A stretch of 64,000 bases of DNA from NCBI GenBank assembly GCA_963810305.1, contig CAWEMY010000005.1:372001-436000 (forward strand), given 5' to 3'. The stretch is from JACDCA01 sp963810305 (GTDB lineage: Bacteria > Acidobacteriota > Vicinamibacteria > Vicinamibacterales > 2-12-FULL-66-21). Each line of letters starts with the position of its first letter. The stretch's first letter is position 1. Positions 1 through 8,637 of this stretch are shown here, piece by piece. The position numbers and the translations under genes were made by a program. Under the pieces are notes generated by a model. It was not told where the DNA came from and searched no databases. It worked only from the letters and a program-made list of their open reading frames with translations.

Positions 1-1159
1 CAGTACCTCCACCGGGTGGATCGCACCGGCTACAAGGCGGGGGCGCTCGAGGAAGGCCTCCGCGAGGCCACCGGAGAGTTCATCGCGATCTTCGATGCCG
101 ACTTCACGCCGTCGTCGGACTTCCTGATGCGGACGCTGCCGTACTTCGCGACCGACCCCAAGGTGGCGATGGTGCAGGCCCGATGGGGTCATATCAACCA
201 GGATTACTCGCTGCTCACGAAGATCCAGTCGATGCTGCTCGACGCGCACTTCGTTCTCGAGCACGGCGGTCGAAACCGGGCCGGTTGCTTCTTCAATTTC
301 AACGGCACCGCGGGGATCTGGCGCCGGGAAGCGATCCCGGACGCCGGTGGGTGGCAGCACGACACGCTGACCGAGGACCTGGATCTGAGTTATCGCGCGC
401 AACTCCGCGGCTGGCGCTTCATCTTCCTGGCGGATCTGGTTGCCCCGGCTGAAGTGCCGGTCGAAATGAACTCGTTCAAGTCGCAGCAGCACCGCTGGGC
501 CAAGGGTTCGATCCAGACGTGCATGAAGCTGCTGCCGGCGATCCTGCGGTCGAATCAGCCGCTGTCGCGTCAAGGCGGAGGCCTTCTTCCATCTGTCGGC
601 AAACTTCAATTACCTGCTGATGTCGGTGCTGTCGATCCTGATGTTCCCCGCGATGTACGTGCGGTACAGCATGGGATGGACGGAGATGCTGCTGATCGAC
701 ATCCCGCTCTTCGCGGCGGCAACGTTGTCGTTCTGCAATTTCTACATGGTGTCGCAGCGTGAGTTGTATCCCGACTGGAAGTCCCGTCTGAAGTACCTGC
801 CGTTCCTGATGTCGATCGGGATCGGCCTCTGCGTCAACAACACCCGCGCGGTCTTCGAGGCGGTGTTTGGCAAGCAGAGCGAGTTTGAGCGGACGCCGAA
901 GTACGGCATCGAGCGTCAGAGCGACGAGTGGGTGGGGAAGAAGTACCATCAGTCGGTCGGCATCCAGCCGCTGGTCGAGCTCGCCCTCGGGCTCTATTTC
1001 ACCGCCACGGTCTTCTACGCGCTCACCAACGGCATCTACGCCACGATCCCGTTCCTGATGCTCTTCCAGGTGGGCTTCCTCTACACCGGCCTGCTGTCGA
1101 TCATGCAGCAGTTCACGGGTGAGGACATGATGCTCACTGGGCCGGAGGTAGCCAAGTAG
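1..1159 (+). CDS. Family 2 processive glycosyltransferase, 5'-truncated by window edge, one frameshift
   Basis: This is the C-terminal part of a membrane glycosyltransferase of the cellulose-synthase-like GT2 type. The reading frame is open from base 1. The DAD nucleotide-sugar/metal motif lies near nt 94-102, the TED general-base motif at nt 370-378 and the QQHRW acceptor motif near nt 484-498. Five hydrophobic segments follow, in the second frame (nt 569-1159). The two halves join through a +1 shift near nt 567-569; read across it, the sequence goes from the catalytic domain straight into VKAEAFFHLSANF. The stop is at 1157-1159 and a large inverted repeat follows 12 bases later. The family transfers sugars from a nucleotide donor to a growing glycan at the inner membrane; the actual substrate is not visible. 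The shift is probably a sequencing error rather than gene decay, since both halves keep all motifs. Confidence 0.85.
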
Positions 1160-1171
1160 ACTCCGGCCTGT

Positions 1172-1250
1172 CAACTCCTAACTCCTAACTTCTAACTCCT
1201 AACCTCCGTTACTCTCAGTTTAGGAGTTAGGAATTAGGAGTTAGGAGTTG
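1172..1250. repeat. Heptamer TAACTCC repeat arranged as a 31-bp inverted repeat
   Basis: Units of about 7 bases (TAACTCC and variants) run from 1172 to 1202 and return as their reverse complement at 1220-1250, with 29 of 31 positions matching and a 17-base spacer. It lies between the glycosyltransferase stop and gltA. In RNA it would form a long hairpin, so it could end transcription of the upstream gene. The same unit recurs at 35261-35353. Confidence 0.9.
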
Positions 1251-1255
1251 TCACG

Positions 1256-1261
1256 TACAAT
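1256..1261 (+). promoter_or_regulatory. Candidate -10 box (TACAAT) of gltA
   Basis: TACAAT lies 6 bases before the gltA ATG, so transcription would begin at or next to the start codon. No Shine-Dalgarno is visible. The -35 position falls inside the heptamer repeat and matches the consensus poorly. A leaderless transcript is the inference. Confidence 0.5.
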
Positions 1262-1267
1262 CGAAGT

Positions 1268-2408
1268 ATGTCCACTGAAGCCAAGCCTAAGGCGGGGCTC
1301 GAGGATGTCGTTGCCGCGTCCTCTGCGATCTGCTACCTCGATGGTGATCGCGGGGTGCTGGCGTATTACGGCTACGACATCCACGATCTCGCGCGCGGGG
1401 CGTCGTTCGAGGAGGTCTGCTACCTGCTGTGGCATGGCCGGCTCCCCAATCGCGCGGAGCTCGGGGATCTGCAGTCACAGCTGGCCGCCGCGCGGCCGCT
1501 GCCCGAGGCGATCCTCCGGCTGATGAAGCAGCTCCCCGCGTCGGACGGGATGGACACGCTGCGGACCCTGACGTCAGCACTCGGTCAATACGATCCAGAG
1601 GCCAACGACAACTCGGCCCAGGCCAATTACCGCAAGGCGGTGCGGCTGACGCGCCAGGATCGCCAGCCTGGTCGCGACCTACGGCCGAATGAAGAACGGC
1701 GGCGGGCCGATCGATCCGGACCCGGCGCTTGGCCATGCGGCGAATTTTCTCTACATGCTCACCGGAAACCGTCCGACGGCATTGTCGACGCGCGCGTTTG
1801 ACATCGCCCTGGTGCTGCACGCCGATCACGAGCTGAACGCGTCCACCTTTGCCGCGCGTGTGGCCGCCGCCACCTTGACCGATCTCTACTCGGCCATTGT
1901 CGGGGCGATCGGCACGTTGAAAGGGCCGCTTCACGGCGGGGCCAACGCGGATGTCATGCGGCTGCTGATCGAGATCGGTCCGGAGGCGACCCCCGAGCGC
2001 ATCGACGAAGCGATCCGGGGCAAACTCGCGCGCAAAGTGAAGATCCCCGGGTTCGGCCATCGCGTTTACCGGACGGAGGATCCGCGCGCGACGCACCTGC
2101 GGCGCATGTCGAAAGAGCTCGGCGAGAAAGCGGGCAATACCCGATGGTTCGAGATGTCTCGACGCATCGAGACGCTCGTGACCGGCGAGAAGAAGCTCTA
2201 CCCGAACGTCGATTTCTACTCGGCGTCCACCTATTACACGCTCGGGGTCGACATCGATCTGTTCACGCCGATCTTTGCCGTCAGCCGCATCTCCGGCTGG
2301 ACGGCGCACTGCCTCGAGCAGTACGCGAACAACCGGCTGATCCGCCCGCGCACCGACTACATCGGACCGCCTTACCCGCAGACGCTGCTGCCGCTGGATC
2401 AACGCTAG
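1268..2408 (+). CDS. gltA: Citrate synthase, one frameshift
   Basis: Condenses acetyl-CoA and oxaloacetate to citrate at the entry of the TCA cycle. The N-terminal part is read from ATG 1268; the C-terminal part runs in the next frame to TAG 2406-2408. The join is a +1 shift near 1650-1653 (ACG C GCC), which restores the usual TARIASLVATYGRMKNG stretch. Catalytic residues are present: His in GPLHGGAN (about nt 1926-1949), His in GFGHRVY (about nt 2050-2070) and Asp in NVDFYSAS (about nt 2206-2229). The restored length of about 379 residues matches the short bacterial citrate/2-methylcitrate synthase type, so a methylcitrate activity cannot be excluded. There is no Shine-Dalgarno, which fits a leaderless message. 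lepA follows 27 bases downstream. Confidence 0.92.
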
Positions 2409-2435
2409 ATAACTCACATCCAAATCCCAGCTCCT

Positions 2436-4242
2436 TTGGACCAGCGCTTCATCCGTAACTTCTCGGTCATCGCACACATCGACCACGGCAAGTCGACGCT
2501 GGCCGATCGATTTCTGGAAATGACCGGGGCGCTCCAGGCGCGAGAGATGGAGGCGCAGGTCCTCGACAGCATGGACCTCGAACGTGAGCGGGGGATCACG
2601 ATCAAGGCACATGCGGTCAGGCTCACCTACAACGCCGAGGACGGCAACGCCTACGTGTTGAACCTGATCGACACGCCGGGGCACGTGGACTTCTCGTACG
2701 AGGTCACGCGGTCGCTCGCCGCCTGCGAAGGAGCGCTGCTGCTCGTCGATGCCTCCCAGGGTGTCGAGGCGCAGACGCTCGCGAACGCCTACCTGGCGGT
2801 GGACAACGGTCTCGAGATCATTCCGGTCATCAACAAGATCGATCTCCCGGGCGCGCAGCCCGAGGAGGCGAAGCGCCAGATCGAGGAGATCGTCGGCCTG
2901 GACGCTTCGCACGCCATCCTGGCGAGCGCGAAAGAAGGGACGGGCGTCCACGAGATCCTCGAAGCGATCGTCGCCAGGCTGCCGCCGCCGGTCGGGGACC
3001 CTGAGGCGCCGCTCAAGGCCTTGATCTTCGATTCCTGGTACGACGCGTACCGCGGAGTCATCATTCTGACCAGGGTGATCGACGGGGTCCATCAAGCCCG
3101 GGATGAAGATCCGGCTGATGGCCAAGGGGCAGGAGTACACCGTCGACCAGGTCGGCGTGTTCTCACCGAAGCCGAACGCTGTCGATCAGCTCAGCGTCGG
3201 CGAGGTCGGATTCATCTTCGCCGGGATCAAGACGGTAACCGACGCGCAGATCGGCGACACCATCACCGAAGCCGCACGCCCGACCCTCGAACCCTTTCCC
3301 GGCTTCAAGGAAAGCAAGCCGATGGTCTTTGCCGGCTTGTATCCGGTCGAAGGAAGCGAATACCCGCAACTGCGTGAGGCGCTCGAGAAACTGCGCCTGA
3401 ACGACGCGTCCTTCTTCTGGGAGCCCGAGACATCGGTCGCACTGGGGTTCGGATTCCGCTGCGGCTTCCTCGGCCTGTTGCACATGGAGATCGTGCAGGA
3501 GCGGCTCGAGCGCGAGTACGACATGGACCTGGTCACGACGGCGCCCGGGGTTCTCTACCGCGTGACGACGACGGATGGGCAGCTGACCGAGATCGACAGT
3601 CCGTCGAAACTGCCGGATGCCGGACGGATCGCGAAGATCGAGGAGCCGGTCATCACGGCGATGATGTTGACGCCAGCCGAGCACGTTGGTGCGATCCTGC
3701 AACTGTGCCAGGAAAAGCGGGGCGTTCAGAAAACGATCGAGTACCTGAAGTCGGACCGCGTGCTGGTGACCTACGAGCTGCCGTTCAACGAAGTCGTGAT
3801 GGATTTCTACGATCGGCTGAAGACGATCTCACGCGGCTATGCATCGCTCGACTATCACGTGACCGGCTACCAGGAAGCGCCACTGGTGAAGCTCGACATT
3901 CTCGTCAACGACGAGCCGGTGGACGCACTGTCGGTGATCGTCCATCGCGACACCGCGTACCTGCGCGGCCGCGCGCTCGCCTCGAAGATGCGCGAGCTGA
4001 TTCCGCGCCAGATGTTCGAGATCGCGATACAGGCGGCCATCGGCAGCCGCATCATCGCGCGCGAATCGGTGAGAGCGCTGCGCAAGAACGTCCTCGCGAA
4101 GTGCTACGGCGGCGACATCAGCCGCAAACGCAAGCTCCTCGAGAAGCAGAAGGAAGGCAAGAAGCGGATGAAGCGGGTCGGCCGGGTCGAGATCCCGCAG
4201 GAAGCATTTCTGGCCGTGTTGAAAGTGGGGACCGAGTCGTAA
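2436..4242 (+). CDS. lepA: Elongation factor 4 (LepA) GTPase, one frameshift
   Basis: Ribosome-binding translational GTPase that acts on stalled or mistranslocated ribosomes. Translation starts at TTG 2436. G1 (AHIDHGKST), the ERGITIKA switch I region, G3 (DTPGHVDF) and G4 (NKID) are all in the N-terminal third. The C-terminal LepA-specific domain is intact, with the GFRCGFLGLLHMEI stretch and a basic tail rich in KRK. A single extra C at 3090 (GTC C ATC) splits the gene; removing it gives the family sequence RVIDGVIKPGMKIRL. Total length about 602 codons is normal. lepB starts 29 bases after the stop, an order (lepA-lepB) common in bacteria. Confidence 0.95.
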
Positions 4243-4271
4243 CAGGCCTGAAGGCCTGGACTACGTGGTGT

Positions 4272-4964
4272 ATGGCTACCTTTCACAAGTCCACCGTCCG
4301 CGAATACTTCGAGGCGATCGTGACCGCCGTCATCCTGGCGCTGTTCGTCCGCACGTGGGTGGTGCAGGCCTTCAAGATCCCGACCGGATCGATGGAGAAC
4401 AACCTGCTGATCGGCGACCATCTCCTCGTCAACAAGTTCGTGTTCGGTCCCGAGCCGACGGCATTCGAGCGCGCCGTCCTTCCAATGCGCGACATCCGCC
4501 GCGGAGACATCGTCGTCTTCAAGTACCCCGACGAGCCGCAGCGTGATTTCATCAAACGCGTCATCGGCCTGCCGGGCGAGACCGTGGAGCTGCAGAACAA
4601 AAAGGTGCTGGTGGATGGCCGTGCGCTCGATGAGCCCTACGTGCATTTTCTCGAACCGTCGCACGCTGCTTCCGAGGTGACATCGTTCGACGTCCGCGAG
4701 CGCTACGGTCCGGTGCAGGTGCCGCCCGACCAGTACTTCGTCATGGGAGACAACCGCGACAACTCCCAGGACAGCCGCTACTGGGGCTTCCTCCCGCGGC
4801 ATTACGTCAAGGGGAAGGCGCTGCTGATTTACTGGTCGTACGAATCAGGACGTGAGGATTACACCGAGGCCGGGCTCGGCGCAACGCTCGCGCGCTGGTT
4901 TTCGGTCGTCACACACTTCTTCACGAAGACGCGGTGGGAGCGACTGCTGAAACAAATCCATTAG
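4272..4964 (+). CDS. lepB: Signal peptidase I
   Basis: Membrane serine protease that removes signal peptides from exported proteins. One N-terminal membrane segment (residues about 14-31) precedes the catalytic Ser40 in PTGSMENN; the catalytic Lys is K95 in DFIKRVIG. The GDNRDNSQDSRYWGF signature of the family is complete. Length is 230 residues. ATG 4272 was chosen because it begins just before the membrane segment. The gene is probably co-transcribed with lepA. Its last 120 bases are overlapped on the other strand by the open C-terminal tail of the cyclodeaminase gene, which is suspicious for that neighbour rather than for lepB. Confidence 0.95.
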   Translation: MATFHKSTVREYFEAIVTAVILALFVRTWVVQAFKIPTGSMENNLLIGDHLLVNKFVFGPEPTAFERAVLPMRDIRRGDIVVFKYPDEPQRDFIKRVIGLPGETVELQNKKVLVDGRALDEPYVHFLEPSHAASEVTSFDVRERYGPVQVPPDQYFVMGDNRDNSQDSRYWGFLPRHYVKGKALLIYWSYESGREDYTEAGLGATLARWFSVVTHFFTKTRWERLLKQIH

Positions 4965-5576
4965 TAGTCGGGAGTCGCTCAGTCGTGAGTCTGGGGAGTC
5001 GAGTCGCTTGAACGTGGCGGCTTCGTTGCGCACCTGCTGGACGTAACCGGCGTCCTTCAAACTTCCGAGATTGATCTCGACATTCGCGGCTGCGCCGGCG
5101 AGGGCGGCGCGAAGAAGGTAAACGGCAACCTTGACATCGCTGCTGGCGTTTGGATTCCCCAAACGTTCGACGACCGGGACGAGTTCTAGCGCCTCATGAC
5201 ACCGTCGCATGACGTCCAGCGGCGTCTCGGTCGCTACTTTCAAACCGTTCTGGATCGCCACCGCGCGCCGCGCCTTTTCATCGTCTGCCAGTTTTGGCAG
5301 GCGATAAGCCTCCATGACCACGTTATAGGCATCGGCGTCTGAGTTCACGAGCTGCTCGAGGTCCGCTGCCAGCTCCGTGCATCGCAGCCCGGTATTGCGG
5401 AGAGCGACCGTATCCTCCTCGGTACTCGCGCGTGGCTTTGGCAGGCCTGCGACCATCGCGAGCAGGGACGCTCCGATCGCTCCCGCCAGTGCCGACGCCG
5501 ACCCTCCGCCCGGAGTCGGATCCGCCGAACGGAACGCCGCCAGCAAGTCGTACACCCTCTGTTCTGTGAGCTTCAT
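4845..5576 (-). CDS. fchA: Formimidoyltetrahydrofolate cyclodeaminase, C-terminal end uncertain
   Basis: Converts 5-formimino-THF to methenyl-THF plus ammonia, linking histidine breakdown to the folate pool. The N-terminal PTPGGGSASALAGAIG loop and the later GNPNASSDVKVA and NVEINLGSLKD segments are the marks of the cyclodeaminase family (about 200 residues). The ORF as read is 243 residues: the last 50 or so run through a 7-base repeat (SPDSRLSDSRLL) and then antisense to the 3' end of lepB. A +1 shift near 5005-5015 would instead end the gene at 4979, at a normal length and without the overlap, so the long tail is probably not native. It follows hutI by 21 bases and belongs to the same operon. 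Confidence 0.85.
   Translation of the reverse strand: MKLTEQRVYDLLAAFRSADPTPGGGSASALAGAIGASLLAMVAGLPKPRASTEEDTVALRNTGLRCTELAADLEQLVNSDADAYNVVMEAYRLPKLADDEKARRAVAIQNGLKVATETPLDVMRRCHEALELVPVVERLGNPNASSDVKVAVYLLRAALAGAAANVEINLGSLKDAGYVQQVRNEAATFKRLDSPDSRLSDSRLLMDLFQQSLPPRLREEVCDDRKPARERCAEPGLGVILTS
4965..5016. repeat. AGTCGGG-type heptamer repeat
   Basis: AGTCG recurs six times at 7-9 base spacing between the convergent 3' ends of lepB and fchA. The repeat starts immediately after the lepB stop and contributes residues to the fchA reading frame as given. Confidence 0.7.
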
Positions 5577-5597
5577 TCTCAGCGAGTTCCTCGTCAG

Positions 5598-6875
5598 TCA
5601 CTTGATCTCCTGTGAACGTCTCTTGATCTCCGCCGCACGGCGGCCGCGCTTTATGACCGCGGCAATCGACGGTGCGCCGTTGCGAATGAGGTTGATGGCA
5701 TCGCCGCGGACGAGTACGGCGTCCATCATCTTGCCGGTCTCGAGGCTGCCGACCTCCGCCGAGCGGTCGAGCGACCACGCTGCGTTCAAAGTGGCCGCGG
5801 CGAGCGCTTCCTCGAACGTCATGTTCATCTGAAAACAGGCAATCGACATCGCAAACGGCATGGACGGCGAAAAGCCGCCGCCAGGGTTGATATCGGTGGC
5901 CAACGCGACTGGGACGCCTGCGTCGATGAGCGCGCGCGCCGGAGCGAACCGGCCGAGTTTCAGATAGAACGCCGCGTTCGGCAGCAGGGTAGCAGTGACG
6001 CCCGGCCGTGCCATCTCCTCGATCCCATCAGACTGGACGTAAACCAGATGGTCGGCGGATCGTGCGTCGACGCGGGCCGCAACTTGCGACCCACCAGTCG
6101 CCCCCAGCTCGTCGGCGTGAATGCGCGGCTTGAGACCGTGAGCGACTCCGGTCTCGAGAATCAGCGTCGATTCCTCCGGCGTGAACACCCCCTGCTCACA
6201 AAAAACGTCGCACCATTCCGCGGCCGTGGTGCGCGCGACTTCGGGAATCATTTCGTCGACCACGAGTTTCACGTAATCGGCGCGGCGCGTCCGGTACTCG
6301 GGCGGCACCTCGTGCGCGCCGAGAAACGTCCGGACGATGTCTATCGGATGCGCCTCAGCGAGACGGGCAGCCGCGCGCAGCATCTTCAACTCGGTGGCGA
6401 GATCGAGACCGTAGCCGCTCTTCACCTCGCAGGTGGTGGTGCCGCACGCCAGCATCTCGTCCAGCCGATCGAGGCTTTGCCGAACCAGTTCGTCCTCCGA
6501 AGCCGCGCGCGTGGCGATGACGGTCGAAAGGATGCCGCCTCCAGCGGCGGCAATCTCGGCGTAGGTGGCGCCGGCGAGCCGCCGCCGGAGCTCGTCGCGC
6601 CGATCGCCCGCGAAGACGAGATGGGTGTGGGGATCCACGAACCCAGGGACGACTGACATCCCGCTCGCATCGACGATGCGTGCATCGGGCGCAGCGTCGA
6701 GAGCGGATGCCGCCTCCCGGGCAGAACCCACGAAAACGATCCGGCCGCGAAAGGATGCAATCGTGGCGTCGTGCAGCGGCCACACTTCGCGCTGGCGCGA
6801 GCCGGCGAGCGGAGCCGGGCCGGCACACGTCACGAGCTCACGAATGTTGCGGATGACGAGGTCGGCCCGGATCAT
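5598..6875 (-). CDS. hutI: Imidazolonepropionase
   Basis: Hydrolyses 4-imidazolone-5-propanoate to N-formimino-glutamate, the third step of histidine degradation, in the cytoplasm. It is an amidohydrolase-fold enzyme of 425 residues. Visible metal and substrate motifs are DPHTH, KSGYGL, HADELGATGG and ALATDINPGG, in the family order. The ATG at 6875 directly abuts the TGA of yggS (6876-6878), so the two genes are translationally coupled. fchA downstream handles the formimino group after transfer to folate, so this forms a partial hut module. hutH and hutU are not in the window. Confidence 0.95.
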   Translation of the reverse strand: MIRADLVIRNIRELVTCAGPAPLAGSRQREVWPLHDATIASFRGRIVFVGSAREAASALDAAPDARIVDASGMSVVPGFVDPHTHLVFAGDRRDELRRRLAGATYAEIAAAGGGILSTVIATRAASEDELVRQSLDRLDEMLACGTTTCEVKSGYGLDLATELKMLRAAARLAEAHPIDIVRTFLGAHEVPPEYRTRRADYVKLVVDEMIPEVARTTAAEWCDVFCEQGVFTPEESTLILETGVAHGLKPRIHADELGATGGSQVAARVDARSADHLVYVQSDGIEEMARPGVTATLLPNAAFYLKLGRFAPARALIDAGVPVALATDINPGGGFSPSMPFAMSIACFQMNMTFEEALAAATLNAAWSLDRSAEVGSLETGKMMDAVLVRGDAINLIRNGAPSIAAVIKRGRRAAEIKRRSQEIK

Positions 6876-7598
6876 TCAGCCTTCAGCATTCGGGCGGCTT
6901 CTCCTGCCAAAGATCGCGGTCCCGACGCGCACCATCGTCGCGCCCTCCTCGATCGCCGCCTCGAAATCGTGGCTCATGCCCATGGACAAATGTCGCAGCG
7001 CCCCGGCCGGAACTCCGGCAGCAAGCCATTCGTCCCGCAGTTCCCGCAGCTTGCGGAACCACGGACGGGTCTGTTCCTGGTCCTCGTTCCACGGCGGCAA
7101 CAGCATCAGTCCGGCGGGATTCAGCGCGCGCGCCTCGACCGCCGCGTCCATCACACGCCGAGCGGCGTCCGCAGGCGCCCCGAATTTGGTCGTTTCGCCC
7201 GCGAGATCGACCTGTATCAGGATTTCCGGCCGCGATCCGTTTTCCACCGCCGCCGCATCGAGACGCTGCAGCAGATCGAGAGAGTCGATGGAGTGAATCA
7301 CCGCGAACGGGCCAGCTGCCTTTCGCGCCTTGTTGGACTGCAAGTGACCGATCAGGTGCCAGCGCAGGCCGGGGACGTCCGAGGTTGCCTCGATCTTCTG
7401 CAGCGCTTCCTGCACCTTGTTCTCGCCGAAATCGATCTGTCCCGCCGCATCTGCGGCGCGGACATATTCGGAGGGGAACGTCTTGGAGACGGCGATGAGG
7501 GTGACGCCGCCCGGATCCCGGCCAGCGCGGCGCGCAGCCGCGTCGATACGGGCCCGGACGGCGCTCAGGTTATCCGCGATGACCGCTTCGAGCGTCAC
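6876..7598 (-). CDS. yggS: PLP homeostasis protein (YggS/PROSC family)
   Basis: Pyridoxal-phosphate-binding protein that buffers cellular PLP and has no known catalytic reaction. The PLP lysine is K39 in LIAVSK; FGENKVQEA, WHLIGHLQSNK and SMGMSHDFEAAI are the other conserved blocks. Length is 240 residues, normal for the family. It starts at GTG 7598, which overlaps the stop of the TPR gene by four bases (GTGA), and it ends at the start codon of hutI, so it sits in the middle of a tight operon. Confidence 0.95.
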   Translation of the reverse strand: MTLEAVIADNLSAVRARIDAAARRAGRDPGGVTLIAVSKTFPSEYVRAADAAGQIDFGENKVQEALQKIEATSDVPGLRWHLIGHLQSNKARKAAGPFAVIHSIDSLDLLQRLDAAAVENGSRPEILIQVDLAGETTKFGAPADAARRVMDAAVEARALNPAGLMLLPPWNEDQEQTRPWFRKLRELRDEWLAAGVPAGALRHLSMGMSHDFEAAIEEGATMVRVGTAIFGRRSRPNAEG

Positions 7599-8588
7599 GC
7601 GGGAGCCGTTATTTGCGGTAGGACTTCAGCGCGTCGAAATTCGTCTGCGCTTCTTTCGCGTTCGGCCCGTGTCGGCGCGAGCTTCAGATAGGTCTCGAAC
7701 TCCGTCGCTGCTTCACCGAGCTTGCCGAGATTGATGAGCACGCGGCCCAGCATGAAATGCGAGTCGGCGTGTGCCGGATCCGTTTTCACCGCCTGCGTCA
7801 ACAGTTCGTGCGCCTTGGGAAAATCGTTCGAGTTCCAGGAAATGACCGCGGCGTTGTATAGCGCACCCGCGTTGCCGGCGCCGCCTCCTGTGGCGAGCCG
7901 CTTGTTCGCCTCGGCGCTCATCGCCTGTGCTTCCTTGAACTTCTTTTGCGCGTTGTAGATCGTCGCCAGGCCGTTATAGGCCTCGACGTTGTCGGGCGCG
8001 AGCTCGATCGCCTTCTTGAATGCTTCCTCCGCCTTATCCCACTCCTGCTTGCGCGTGTAGATCGCGCCGAGGTTGTTATAGCAGTCGGAGCACTTCGGGA
8101 TCTCGGCGATGACGGCGTTGAACTTCGCGATCGCCTCGTCGTACTTCCCCTCGTTGGTCAGCGTCGCCCCTTCGGCGAAGGTGGCCTTGATCCCTTCGCG
8201 GCGCGCCGCCTCCTTCTTCACGTCCTCCGCGCTCGCGGGAGCGCCCTGCCGCGCCGGCCTTGAGCACGAAGTTCACTTCCTTCTGATCCAGCCCGACGCG
8301 GACCGGAAACATCTGCGTCAGCTTTTCCTTTGTCGCCGTCACGTTGTAGTTACCGGGCGGCAGGCCGATCTGGACGAATTCCCCCTTCGCGTTGGTCTTC
8401 GTCTCGAACTTGCGTCCGGTGTCGGTCGCCTCCATCAGAATTCTGGCGCCCTCGACCGCCTTGTTCTGCGCGTCGGTGACCTTTCCCTTCAGCTGGCCGC
8501 TCTGCGCGGCCGCGGGGACCGCATACGCCGCTACGGCAAGGACAAACGCGATGACGGCGCACGCGCGGCCGATCGGTGTCTTTGTCAT
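7595..8588 (-). CDS. Secreted TPR protein with carboxypeptidase-regulatory domain, one frameshift
   Basis: An N-terminal signal peptide (hydrophobic run at about residues 9-27 ending in AAAQ) is followed by a carboxypeptidase-regulatory-like beta-sandwich domain (residues about 32-107) and then TPR repeats built from YDEAIAKFNAVI, EWDKAEEAFKKAI and DFPKAHELLTQAV units. The two halves (8588 to about 8247, and onward to 7595) are joined by an extra base near 8246; correction gives GAPASAEDVKKEAARR. A GGAGG Shine-Dalgarno lies about 10 bases before ATG 8588. This architecture is common in Acidobacteriota; no enzymatic role is visible and the function is unknown. It heads the operon with yggS and hutI. 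Confidence 0.85.
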
Positions 8589-8637
8589 ACCCCTGATCCT
8601 CCGTGTAACTGCTAGGAAATACGTGTGATAGAGAGTC

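Noticed and set aside
1287..3140. Minus-strand open frame of 617 codons opposite gltA and lepA
   Set aside because: It is the antisense shadow of two well-identified genes in GC-rich DNA; its translation is rich in Arg, Asp and His with no domain pattern.
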